DNA from: Rikenellaceae bacterium
GTDB lineage: Bacteria; Bacteroidota; Bacteroidia; Bacteroidales; UBA932
Length of the DNA: 64,000 bases
Assembly: GCA_900771335.1 (NCBI GenBank)
Contig: CAAGNP010000044.1
Location: 9,579 to 73,578 of the forward strand
Direction: 5' to 3'
The notes beneath the pieces were generated by a model that saw only the letters and a list, made by a program, of their open reading frames with translations, searched no databases and had not been told where the DNA came from. Position numbers and translations under genes: made by a program. Of this stretch, positions 1 through 8,965 are shown piece after piece; positions within the stretch are counted from its first letter, which is position 1, and every line of letters starts with the position of its first letter.

Positions 1-3000
1 CTGGCAAAAACCGATCAGGTAGTGGATATCCCTGTGGAGACCAACAGACCATTGACCGTGGAGGTCGAATCCCTTCAGGGTAATTGGATATCTGGAGAGG
101 TGACTGATGGTATCCTCCGTCTTACAGTAAGGGCAAATGATCTGGAAGTAGAGAGGATGGCTACATTGACCATAAGTACTACCAATAGAATAGCTGTAGC
201 TACTTTATCAGTGCGTCAGGACCCATCTGGACAGCTGACCATCGATGGGGATCTTATCTTGGGTAGTAAAGCTCTTGTAGCATCGAATACATATACCAAG
301 ACCACCAAAAATTTAATTTTGGCAGATGTGGTATCTATTTCGACAGCTGCTGCGAATATCTCTTCATCTACAGCTTCCAATGACGCTAAAGTGACAGAGT
401 TCGGCACTACCAGAATAATGGCAGCTCCTTCAGATATTGACAATTCATCAATAGAACTTCTTAATAATCAAATCACAGAGGTGAGAGGAAAAGTCATTGT
501 AGTACTTAATACAGAGGTGTCAGATCTGCCATTAGGTTTGATATCTGCCAATAATGTTGATAAAGTCTACTTTGATTACAACAAATTGAGGGAGCTTCCG
601 GCGTCAAACAAGTTGTCCTCTTTGGATCTGGTAGAGTTGTCCCTTAAGGGAAATCCCATCACCGACATATCTAACTTATCCGGGTGTACTACCTTGGTGC
701 ATCTGGATCTATCTCATACTGAAGTATATGATTTGTCTGCCATACAGTCTCTTACAAATCTCAAAACACTCTCTGTGGCGGGAGCACCTATAAGTGTAAC
801 ATATTATGAGATTTTTAAAGAGAAATATCCTAATATCATCGTAGATACCACAGGCATACAGAGCGACAAATCGCCCCTTCCTGAGGTAGCTATAGCAAAT
901 GTGGAAAATGTTTCGGAGACATCATTCAAGATTACTGCAAAAGTGGATTATAAGGCCGGTAGCCAGCCATCAAAAGTTGGTTTCTACGTGGGAAAAGGGA
1001 GAGCTATTTCGGAGATGCAATTCGTGGAGTCTACCTTAAATTCTGATGGAACATTCTCCGCAGTTTATAATGGAGATATATTGTCAGACAATATTTACTT
1101 CTTCAGGGCATTTGCGGAAAATAATGTAGGTGAAGGTTATAGCCGGATGGAATATTTCGGAAGCATTACAGTTAAGGAGGACGTGTATCTTAAGTCAAAA
1201 TCAGAGATGCAGGAGTTCTTTGACAATAACATATCACATATCGAAGGGTCTCTGTTTATCGGTAAGGCAGAGAGGACCCACAGCAGTCAGGCTATCAAAC
1301 TGTCACTAGCTGATACTGTCCTTTACTTTGGACAGTCAGACATCGATAATCTGGACCATTTGATGAATCTGGTAAGCGTCAGTGGTGGTATCTATATTGG
1401 AAATACCTCTGTGACAGATATCTCTCACTTTGCAAATCTTGAGCACGCTGAGACTATATGGGCAAAAGGAAACAAACTGACCACTGTTCCTGACTTCTCT
1501 AAGGTGGATGGTCTCAATAGCGTAGATGTATCGAGAAACGTAATCTCGGATATAAAAACTGTATTGACATCAAAGATAGCGTCTCTATATCTTGGAGACA
1601 GTGATAATCCTTCATCAGAGACCAATAATATAGGTATACTTAATGGCCTCGAGGGTATGACATCTCTCCGCTATCTTGATCTTAGTGGTCTCCCTATACA
1701 TAAATGGCAGGTTGATTCACTTAGTGCCAAGATGCCTGGATGCGAAATGAAATTTGTATCCGGAGGAAGAGAGCCTATGCTTCCTACAGTGTCTAATAAG
1801 TCTATCAAATATGCAGATAATGGTGGAGTCATTCTATATGGTTACTTGGATAAAGCAGGTGCCAATACTATCGTAGAGCATGGGTTTTATTATGGTAAGG
1901 ATATCAAATCTATGACTAAGGTTAAAGTCGGTGATAATCTTGCAGCTTCAAGTGAATACAGTGCAGAGATATCTCTAGCGGATAGTGCCAAATATTATTA
2001 TCAGGCTTATGCGGTTAACTCTTTGGGAGAGTCCCATAGTGAGACTATCGGAGAATTCTCACTCAGTGCGATAGATTTAAGTGCGGCAGGACAGGCTAAC
2101 TGTTATATAGTAAGCAATGCAGGTAGATATACCTTCAATCCTCATATCATAGGAAATGGTAAAGAAGGAATCATCAAAGGTGCAGGTTTCCATACAGAAG
2201 ATGTAGAGATTAACCCTGTGTCAGCCAAGCTCCTTTGGGAAGAGAAAGAGGGTATGATAACAGAGGTTTCGTATCGATCAGGTTTGAAGGATGTCATCTT
2301 CACCACCAGTGGTGTAGAAGGTAACGCAGTGATTGCTGTTTGTGACGCCGATGGTACTATTCTGTGGAGCTGGCATATCTGGTGTACAGACAGACCGATA
2401 GAGCAAAAATATGTGAATAGTGCAGGAACTTTTTATGTGCTTGACAGAAATGTGGGGGCGATTAGGGCAGATAGAGGTACTGATGGTGAAATAGCGGAGT
2501 CATATGGATTGAAATATCAGTGGGGAAGAAAAGATGCGTTTCATCCCAATAACATAAAATCAATAAATGAAGATGTTGATATAGTTATGTCGGTGGAGAA
2601 TCCTTTCTTAGTTGGAGGATGGGCAGCAAATAATAATCTGTGGTCTACAGATAATAAAACTATATATGACCCTTGTCCGTCAGGTTATGTTGTGGCATCT
2701 ACTGATATTTGGAAAGGTTTTTCTGTTGCATGGATTAATGGTGTATTTGATAAAGGATGTAACTTCTATATTAACAATAATAGAACCGAGTCATCCTGGT
2801 ATCCTGTAGATCCAGGAATGAATTCGACATATATGTTTTCTGTGACAGCTGGGAATAAGTGTCAGTATGTCTATTTCTGTCAAACAGGTTTAGTCTTTAA
2901 TCAATCTTCAGGTACAACTTGGCCTATTCGCTGTATGAAATTGGCAAGAATTGATAATGCTCCGGGAGGAGGTGAAGGTTATACAGGAGATGAATATGAA

Positions 3001-3006
3001 TGGTAA
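1..3006 (+). CDS. LRR/BACON surface protein with C-terminal FISUMP module (5' partial)
   Basis: The frame is open from base 1, so the gene begins upstream of the window; the GTG at 22 is only the first internal start-like codon. The visible product starts inside a BACON-like beta-sandwich ending in VRQD. Two irregular leucine-rich-repeat blocks follow (roughly residues 150-270 and 380-560), each followed by a fibronectin-III-like segment. From about residue 690 there is a FISUMP-like module with the landmarks WSWHIW, QWGRKD, YDPCPSGY and PIRCMK. It ends in an acidic tail, GDEYEW. No catalytic site is visible. It is probably a secreted, surface-exposed binding protein like the two lipoproteins that follow, whose module it shares. 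The substrate is unknown. Confidence 0.8.
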   Translation: MAKTDQVVDIPVETNRPLTVEVESLQGNWISGEVTDGILRLTVRANDLEVERMATLTISTTNRIAVATLSVRQDPSGQLTIDGDLILGSKALVASNTYTKTTKNLILADVVSISTAAANISSSTASNDAKVTEFGTTRIMAAPSDIDNSSIELLNNQITEVRGKVIVVLNTEVSDLPLGLISANNVDKVYFDYNKLRELPASNKLSSLDLVELSLKGNPITDISNLSGCTTLVHLDLSHTEVYDLSAIQSLTNLKTLSVAGAPISVTYYEIFKEKYPNIIVDTTGIQSDKSPLPEVAIANVENVSETSFKITAKVDYKAGSQPSKVGFYVGKGRAISEMQFVESTLNSDGTFSAVYNGDILSDNIYFFRAFAENNVGEGYSRMEYFGSITVKEDVYLKSKSEMQEFFDNNISHIEGSLFIGKAERTHSSQAIKLSLADTVLYFGQSDIDNLDHLMNLVSVSGGIYIGNTSVTDISHFANLEHAETIWAKGNKLTTVPDFSKVDGLNSVDVSRNVISDIKTVLTSKIASLYLGDSDNPSSETNNIGILNGLEGMTSLRYLDLSGLPIHKWQVDSLSAKMPGCEMKFVSGGREPMLPTVSNKSIKYADNGGVILYGYLDKAGANTIVEHGFYYGKDIKSMTKVKVGDNLAASSEYSAEISLADSAKYYYQAYAVNSLGESHSETIGEFSLSAIDLSAAGQANCYIVSNAGRYTFNPHIIGNGKEGIIKGAGFHTEDVEINPVSAKLLWEEKEGMITEVSYRSGLKDVIFTTSGVEGNAVIAVCDADGTILWSWHIWCTDRPIEQKYVNSAGTFYVLDRNVGAIRADRGTDGEIAESYGLKYQWGRKDAFHPNNIKSINEDVDIVMSVENPFLVGGWAANNNLWSTDNKTIYDPCPSGYVVASTDIWKGFSVAWINGVFDKGCNFYINNNRTESSWYPVDPGMNSTYMFSVTAGNKCQYVYFCQTGLVFNQSSGTTWPIRCMKLARIDNAPGGGEGYTGDEYEW

Positions 3007-3011
3007 TGCTT

Positions 3012-3017
3012 AGGAGG
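3012..3017 (+). promoter_or_regulatory. Shine-Dalgarno-like AGGAGG
   Basis: AGGAGG lies 8 bases before the ATG at 3026. Most genes here lack such a site, so it supports both the start choice and efficient translation of the second FISUMP lipoprotein, 19 bases after the stop of the first. Confidence 0.6.
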
Positions 3018-3025
3018 AGTTTATT

Positions 3026-6000
3026 ATGAAAAAAGTATATATATATATTGCTGCACTGGTAGGTTTTCTGTCCATTATCTCTTGTACCCAAAGGGAGGAG
3101 GTAGACTTCCAGGAAATAAAAGTTGACAAAATCTTTTCTGCCTATATGGCGGATGATTCCATTACCAAAACGGTGATTGATGGCGAGATTGGGGACGAGT
3201 ACAGAAAAACTTTATGGTTACCTGGCGATTCTGTGGGTATTGCTGCGGGATATGGAAAACCTGTAGAAAAATTTGTGAATACCAATACATCTGCGTCAGA
3301 ACTTGCTTTATTGGAGGGTTCCATTTCTTCTTCCGTTGAAAGCTATTATGCAATCTATCCTTACCATTCATCCTTAAAAATGGAATCAGGATTCTTTACA
3401 TTTGATATTCCTGTCAATCAGAAATATCAAAAGAACTCTTTCGCACCCGATGCTGCCCCTATGGTGGCAATACTGGATATTGTTGAAACTGATCAAAATC
3501 TGTATTTCCAAAACCTTTGCGGAGTTCTTATTATAAATCTTACCGGTGAAGAGAAAGTCAAGTCTATTACATTTACAGGAAAGAATGAAACGGGTGAAAG
3601 TATGAAGGTAAGTGGCAGATGGAGCGTAGATATGACGTACACTGATAAACCTATAATAACCCCTACCGACTCATCATCTTCTTCGGTTACACTACAGTGC
3701 GAAGAGGGTGTGCAACTTGATCCGGTGGCCCCTACACCTTTCTATATAGTCCTCCCTCCGGCGGCCTATCACACATTCAGTGTGATGGTAACTACTACTG
3801 ATGGCAAATTTATGATTAAAGAAGCTACTAAGCCATTGACCATCAAAAGGGCAAATGTCACCTCAGCTGCGCCATTGATTTACACTGAGTCAATAGGTAT
3901 AGATTTGAGTGAGAGAGGCACATCCAATAGTTATATTATTTCAGATCCTGGGGTGTATTCTTTTGATGCTTCTATAATAGGAAATGGAATCAGTGGTATA
4001 ATTCCAGATGCAGGGTTCCATACTGATGACCCATCCATTGTTCCGGTATCAGCTGATATTTACTGGTCAGATAGAATATCATTTATATCGTCCTTGTCTC
4101 TAGATAAGGAGTCTAAAAAGGTGACATTCTTATCGAATGGCGAAGAGGGAAATGCACTTGTTGCTGTAAGGGATGCTGAAGGCACAATATTGTGGTCATG
4201 GCATATATGGTGTACAGATTCACCAGTAGAGCTTGAGTATGTAAATAGTGCAGGTGTTTTCTACGTACAAGATAGAAACATGGGAGCTATGAGAGCCGAA
4301 TGCGGTACTGGAGAGCAGTGGAAAGAGTCGGTTGGTATGTTATACCAATGGGGAAGAAAAGATCCGTTTATTATTGGCAGTTCATTTGAAAAGGCTGACA
4401 ATCTCGCAGCTGTAGAATATTATATTAAAAATCCTAATGTTTTTGCTTATGTAGGTGAGTGGGATTATAATTTTACCAATAACTTCTGGGATTCAGACAA
4501 AAAAACTATTTATGATCCTTGCCCTGTGGGTTATAGAGTTCTAACACCTAATGCTGTTTTGGAATTGGAGAAGAAAGGTTCATATGACAAAGGTCTTAAT
4601 GTTTTGTATGATAGTGTAAATACCACTTGGTATCCGGCTACTCCAAATTATGATTGTTTTGGACAATATAGATTTACAGATAGTTATGGATACGTTTGGA
4701 TATCTGATAGTGAATATATAATATCTATTGAAAATTCAGGACTTACTGCAAAATCAAATCACGGAAGATCCAAAGGAGATGCATATCCTGTGCGATGTAT
4801 GAAGGATGAAAATTTTGTAGATGCTACGCTTCCAACAGTAATTATAAAGGAGATAAAAAAATTATCTAATACATCAGTTTCTCTTGCCTCAAAGATTACT
4901 TCAGTAGGAAAATCAGAAATTATAGAAAGAGGAGTGATTATCGGGACCACGCCTGAAGTGTCATTAACTAACGGGGTAGTGTATAAGAGTGATTCCAATG
5001 CTGAGGAGTTTAAAGTTGAGATTACTGGTTTGGAGAGTGAAACCAAGTATTACGTAAAAGCATATGCAACCAATAGTAATGGAACAGCTTATAGCTCTGT
5101 TATGTTATTTATAACAGATTATGGTCTTGATGAATTCAATCTAAGTGAAGCTGGTACTGCTAATAGTTATATAGTTTCCCAAAAAGGTAAATATCTCTTT
5201 GATGCATCTACGATAGGGAATGGTTATGCTGGTATCATTAGTGATGCAGGTTTTCACACTACATCTCCCCTTATTTATCCAACATCAATTGAACTGTTGT
5301 GGTCAGATAATGAGGAGTTATTGGGTAATATAGAGTATGATTCAGAAAGCTGTGCTGCAAAATTTACTTATATCGAAGGTGAGGGTAATGCTGTCATAGC
5401 AGCCAAGGATATAAATGGTAATATCATATGGAGCTGGCATATTTGGTGTACAGATAAGCCACAAATTCAGAAATATACAAATAGTGCTGGAACATTCTAT
5501 GTTTTGGATAGAAATTTAGGTGCTACAAGAGCAGACAGAGGTACAGGTGATGAGTGGAAGGAGTCTATGGGAACCTTATATTTCTGGGGAAGGAAGGATC
5601 CATTTGGTGTAAATATCGGAAGCAGTGCAGGAGAGACTTTGACAATAGAGCAGACAATTGAAAACCCTCAAATAAGGCATAATACATCAAGATGGGCTCA
5701 TGGAAATACTTCCTGGATGGCACAACATATCCAGCAAGCTTGGAATAGTGAGCAGAAAACTATTTATGATCCGTGCCCGTTAGGATATATTGTGGCGTCA
5801 TCTCAAATTTGGAAAGGATTTACAACTACAGGTAAGTTGGTAAAAGATATGTCTGAAATCAACGCAAATGGGACTTATGATAATGGGTGGAATTTTTATA
5901 TAGATGAAAGTAGGACTTTATCTGCTTGGTATCCTCTATCTCATGCATATGAATATATAGGTGGTAATTATTGTGAAATAAATCAGGGACATAATTCTGT

Positions 6001-8953
6001 ATGGTCTTCAGATAATCTGTATAACACTGATAGAAATGCGTTACGTTTGGTATATATAAATGAATACAACATATCAGTAGGTATTAATCCAACAGCAGAT
6101 GGCTATGCTTTGCCAGTTCGCTGTATGAAGGATGAGGCTTACGTCAGTGCAGCATCTCCTATTGTTGCCATAAAGGAGATAAAAGAGATCTCAGCCACTA
6201 CAGCGACATTAGTAGGTGAAGTGGTTTCTGCAGGTAATGGAGAAGTGACTGATAGGGGATTCATTTTGGGCTCGACACCTGGTATTTCATTGGAGAATGG
6301 GACAGTTTATAAGTGTGAATCTGGTGTAGGAGAATATAGTTTACCATTAGAAGAGTTGACCAGTTTTACCAAATACTACGTCAAAGCCTATGCTGTTAAC
6401 GAATATGGAACATCTTACAGTCAAGTTCAGTCGTTTACGACAGACTATGAAGGAGATGCTATAAATTTGAGCATTGATGGTACAGCGAACACTTATTTGG
6501 TAAGAGACCAAGGTAGAGACTTTATCTTTGATGCCAGTGTCAAAGGAAATAGTACAGATATTGTTGGAAGTCCTGCTTCAGCAGAAGTGCTTTGGGAAAC
6601 AAAGAATACTGATGAATCGGTATCAAAAGGTGATATCATCTCATCAGTATCACTTATGGAAGGTGACTTTGTTCAGTTCTCTATCCCTAATGAGTATACC
6701 CCTGGTAATGCCTTGATCGCAGTCAAGGATGCAAATGGCGTTATTCTATGGAGTTGGCATATATGGGTGGCTGACTTTGATCCTGTAACTACGCAGCAGA
6801 CATATCAGAGTGGAGCAGTGATGATGGATAGAAATTTGGGAGCACTTAATGTAAAGGAGAATGATCCGAGAGCATATGGATTTTTGTATCAGTGGGGCAG
6901 AAAGGATCCAATGGGTGGAGTAGCTACTGCAAATTCTTTTGCCCAAACATATCCTGCAAATATATTTACAAGAGATGTTACAAACAGTATAACAGAGGCC
7001 ATTCAAAATCCTACCCATTTTGGAAATACTCCATGGAGTACAGATAACACATTGTGGGCATCTGCGAAGACCAAGTATGACCCATGTCCTGTAGGTTGGA
7101 GGGTTCCTGATGGAGGACCAGACGGTGTATGGAGTGGTTTTGGTGCATATTCACAAAATGTTACCAATGGTGCCTATTTTGATGCCCCTTATTCGACTCC
7201 TAAAGCATTTTATCCGAGAGGAGGTTATGGTTATTGTAACGATACAGATGTCTATTTCCATGGTAGTACTTCGTATCATTGGTCTTGTACCATTAATGGA
7301 TCTGATGTGTACGATTTCCAGCTATGGAGTGGAGCGGGACTTCCTGAGGACAGCAGAGATAAACCATCTCTATTCAATGTCCGCTGCCAGAAGGATGAGG
7401 CCCAAAGTACAGTATCCATTCCTGCAGTACAGATTAAAGAGGTTAAAGATGTAACTCAGGATGGCGTAACAGTGGTATCAGAGGTGGTTAGAGATGGTCG
7501 TAGTAGTGTGATAGAGAAGGGAATTCTGGTAGGTGAGACCTCCGATCTTACTATAGACAATGCACAAAAAGTCGTTAAGAGTGAATCGGAAGAAAATGAG
7601 TTCACACTTACAGTTAATGACTTGCTGGATGGTACTAAATACTATGTCAGATCATATGCTAAAAACAGTGCCGGAATAGGATATAGCGAGGCGAGATCAT
7701 TCACTACAGTCTACTCTGGTAATGTAAGAGATTTATCTGCTAACGGTACGGCCAATAGTTACATAGTTAACAAGTATGGTATTTACAGCTTTAATGCTAC
7801 CGTGAAGGGTAACAGTACTACACCCTTGGAGGCGACACCTGTTTCTGCAGAAGTTCTGTGGGAGACAAGGAATACATCAGAAAGCATAACAGTCGGATGT
7901 GTTGTTAAGGATGTGACATTTGAGGATGGTAAGGTCAAATTCACAACCACTGAAGATGTTACACCGGGTAATGCGTTGATAGCAGTAAAAGACGCAGATG
8001 GATATATTCTATGGAGCTGGCATATCTGGGTAGTAGATTATAACCCAGCAGTACAGTATCACACTTATCCGAGTGGAGCTGTGATGATGGATAGGGACTT
8101 GGGAGCACTTTCAAATGGTACTGACGGTCAGTCAAATGGTCTGCTTTATCAGTGGGGAAGAAAAGATCCGTTTATGGCTCCTGTAGGAAACAGCATGTGT
8201 GCCACTACAGCACCAGAGAGTGCTATCAAGTATGAAAAGAGCAGCGCAGCCAAAGGCACACTGGAATATGTGGAGACAATCCCTACCACTATGTTGTATA
8301 ATAATAACAGCAGACAGGATTGGCTATATGCCAGAGACCATACCCTTTGGGGTGCTGACAAGACGATGTATGACCCATGTCCTAAAGGGTGGAAAGTGCC
8401 GGACAGGAGTTATGGAGTCTGGAACAATCTCTCAAGTGTGCACTACTCAACCACCGGGTACTCTATAGATAACACTAATGCAGAATTCGGCAACGACTAC
8501 TGGACATCCATCTCTCTTGAAAATAATGAAAGGGCCTACTCGAAGAATGGCGATAGAGGAAAAGTGAGTCCAGCCAGAGTGAGATGTGTGATGGAGTCAG
8601 GGTTAGATATACAGATAGAGACAATAGCCTCAGAAGATAAAAGTGTAAATGTAGTATCGAGTGTATCAAGTATAGCAGCTGAAAAGATTAAAGAATGGGG
8701 TGTGCTATGTTCTACATCTAATACGAATCTTTTGATAACCAGTGATGATGTATTTAATAGTGCAGATGGTGAAGCGGGAAAGAGCTTTGGCAAGTTTGAG
8801 CTATCATTAGATGGTCTTAATCCTAACAGTACATATTACTTAAGAGTGTATGTAGTTTCGGAAAGAGGTATAGAGTATAGTGATATCCACACATTCCAAA
8901 CTAAAGTTTCCGGAGACAATGAGGACTTTGGTGATGAAGATTATGAATGGTAA
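3026..8953 (+). CDS. giant fimbrillin-like lipoprotein with four FISUMP modules
   Basis: The 1975-residue product has a lipoprotein signal (hydrophobic stretch then SIISC, Cys20), so it is predicted to be lipidated and exported. Residues about 25-290 resemble the fimbrillin-like (Mfa-like) fold, with KTVIDGE, a Trp-x-x-GD turn and YYAIYPY. Four long repeats of about 410-440 residues follow. Each has a beta-rich lead (NSYI..PG.Y.F.A), WSWHIW, DRN.GA, QWGRKDP, YDPCP.G and RC.KDE, joined by fibronectin-III-like linkers (KYYVKAYA). The tail is DEDYEW. Repeats 1-2 have WCTD after WSWHIW and repeats 3-4 have WV.D, so there are two subtypes. No enzyme motif is seen. An adhesin or pilus-tip-like role is inferred from the N-terminal fold only. 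Confidence 0.85.
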   Translation: MKKVYIYIAALVGFLSIISCTQREEVDFQEIKVDKIFSAYMADDSITKTVIDGEIGDEYRKTLWLPGDSVGIAAGYGKPVEKFVNTNTSASELALLEGSISSSVESYYAIYPYHSSLKMESGFFTFDIPVNQKYQKNSFAPDAAPMVAILDIVETDQNLYFQNLCGVLIINLTGEEKVKSITFTGKNETGESMKVSGRWSVDMTYTDKPIITPTDSSSSSVTLQCEEGVQLDPVAPTPFYIVLPPAAYHTFSVMVTTTDGKFMIKEATKPLTIKRANVTSAAPLIYTESIGIDLSERGTSNSYIISDPGVYSFDASIIGNGISGIIPDAGFHTDDPSIVPVSADIYWSDRISFISSLSLDKESKKVTFLSNGEEGNALVAVRDAEGTILWSWHIWCTDSPVELEYVNSAGVFYVQDRNMGAMRAECGTGEQWKESVGMLYQWGRKDPFIIGSSFEKADNLAAVEYYIKNPNVFAYVGEWDYNFTNNFWDSDKKTIYDPCPVGYRVLTPNAVLELEKKGSYDKGLNVLYDSVNTTWYPATPNYDCFGQYRFTDSYGYVWISDSEYIISIENSGLTAKSNHGRSKGDAYPVRCMKDENFVDATLPTVIIKEIKKLSNTSVSLASKITSVGKSEIIERGVIIGTTPEVSLTNGVVYKSDSNAEEFKVEITGLESETKYYVKAYATNSNGTAYSSVMLFITDYGLDEFNLSEAGTANSYIVSQKGKYLFDASTIGNGYAGIISDAGFHTTSPLIYPTSIELLWSDNEELLGNIEYDSESCAAKFTYIEGEGNAVIAAKDINGNIIWSWHIWCTDKPQIQKYTNSAGTFYVLDRNLGATRADRGTGDEWKESMGTLYFWGRKDPFGVNIGSSAGETLTIEQTIENPQIRHNTSRWAHGNTSWMAQHIQQAWNSEQKTIYDPCPLGYIVASSQIWKGFTTTGKLVKDMSEINANGTYDNGWNFYIDESRTLSAWYPLSHAYEYIGGNYCEINQGHNSVWSSDNLYNTDRNALRLVYINEYNISVGINPTADGYALPVRCMKDEAYVSAASPIVAIKEIKEISATTATLVGEVVSAGNGEVTDRGFILGSTPGISLENGTVYKCESGVGEYSLPLEELTSFTKYYVKAYAVNEYGTSYSQVQSFTTDYEGDAINLSIDGTANTYLVRDQGRDFIFDASVKGNSTDIVGSPASAEVLWETKNTDESVSKGDIISSVSLMEGDFVQFSIPNEYTPGNALIAVKDANGVILWSWHIWVADFDPVTTQQTYQSGAVMMDRNLGALNVKENDPRAYGFLYQWGRKDPMGGVATANSFAQTYPANIFTRDVTNSITEAIQNPTHFGNTPWSTDNTLWASAKTKYDPCPVGWRVPDGGPDGVWSGFGAYSQNVTNGAYFDAPYSTPKAFYPRGGYGYCNDTDVYFHGSTSYHWSCTINGSDVYDFQLWSGAGLPEDSRDKPSLFNVRCQKDEAQSTVSIPAVQIKEVKDVTQDGVTVVSEVVRDGRSSVIEKGILVGETSDLTIDNAQKVVKSESEENEFTLTVNDLLDGTKYYVRSYAKNSAGIGYSEARSFTTVYSGNVRDLSANGTANSYIVNKYGIYSFNATVKGNSTTPLEATPVSAEVLWETRNTSESITVGCVVKDVTFEDGKVKFTTTEDVTPGNALIAVKDADGYILWSWHIWVVDYNPAVQYHTYPSGAVMMDRDLGALSNGTDGQSNGLLYQWGRKDPFMAPVGNSMCATTAPESAIKYEKSSAAKGTLEYVETIPTTMLYNNNSRQDWLYARDHTLWGADKTMYDPCPKGWKVPDRSYGVWNNLSSVHYSTTGYSIDNTNAEFGNDYWTSISLENNERAYSKNGDRGKVSPARVRCVMESGLDIQIETIASEDKSVNVVSSVSSIAAEKIKEWGVLCSTSNTNLLITSDDVFNSADGEAGKSFGKFELSLDGLNPNSTYYLRVYVVSERGIEYSDIHTFQTKVSGDNEDFGDEDYEW

Positions 8954-8965
8954 AAATGAAAAAGT

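Noticed and set aside
7110..7454. 114-codon frame overlapping the giant lipoprotein
   Set aside because: It is out of frame inside a well-supported repeat module, lacks any recognisable motif, and its composition follows the parent frame.
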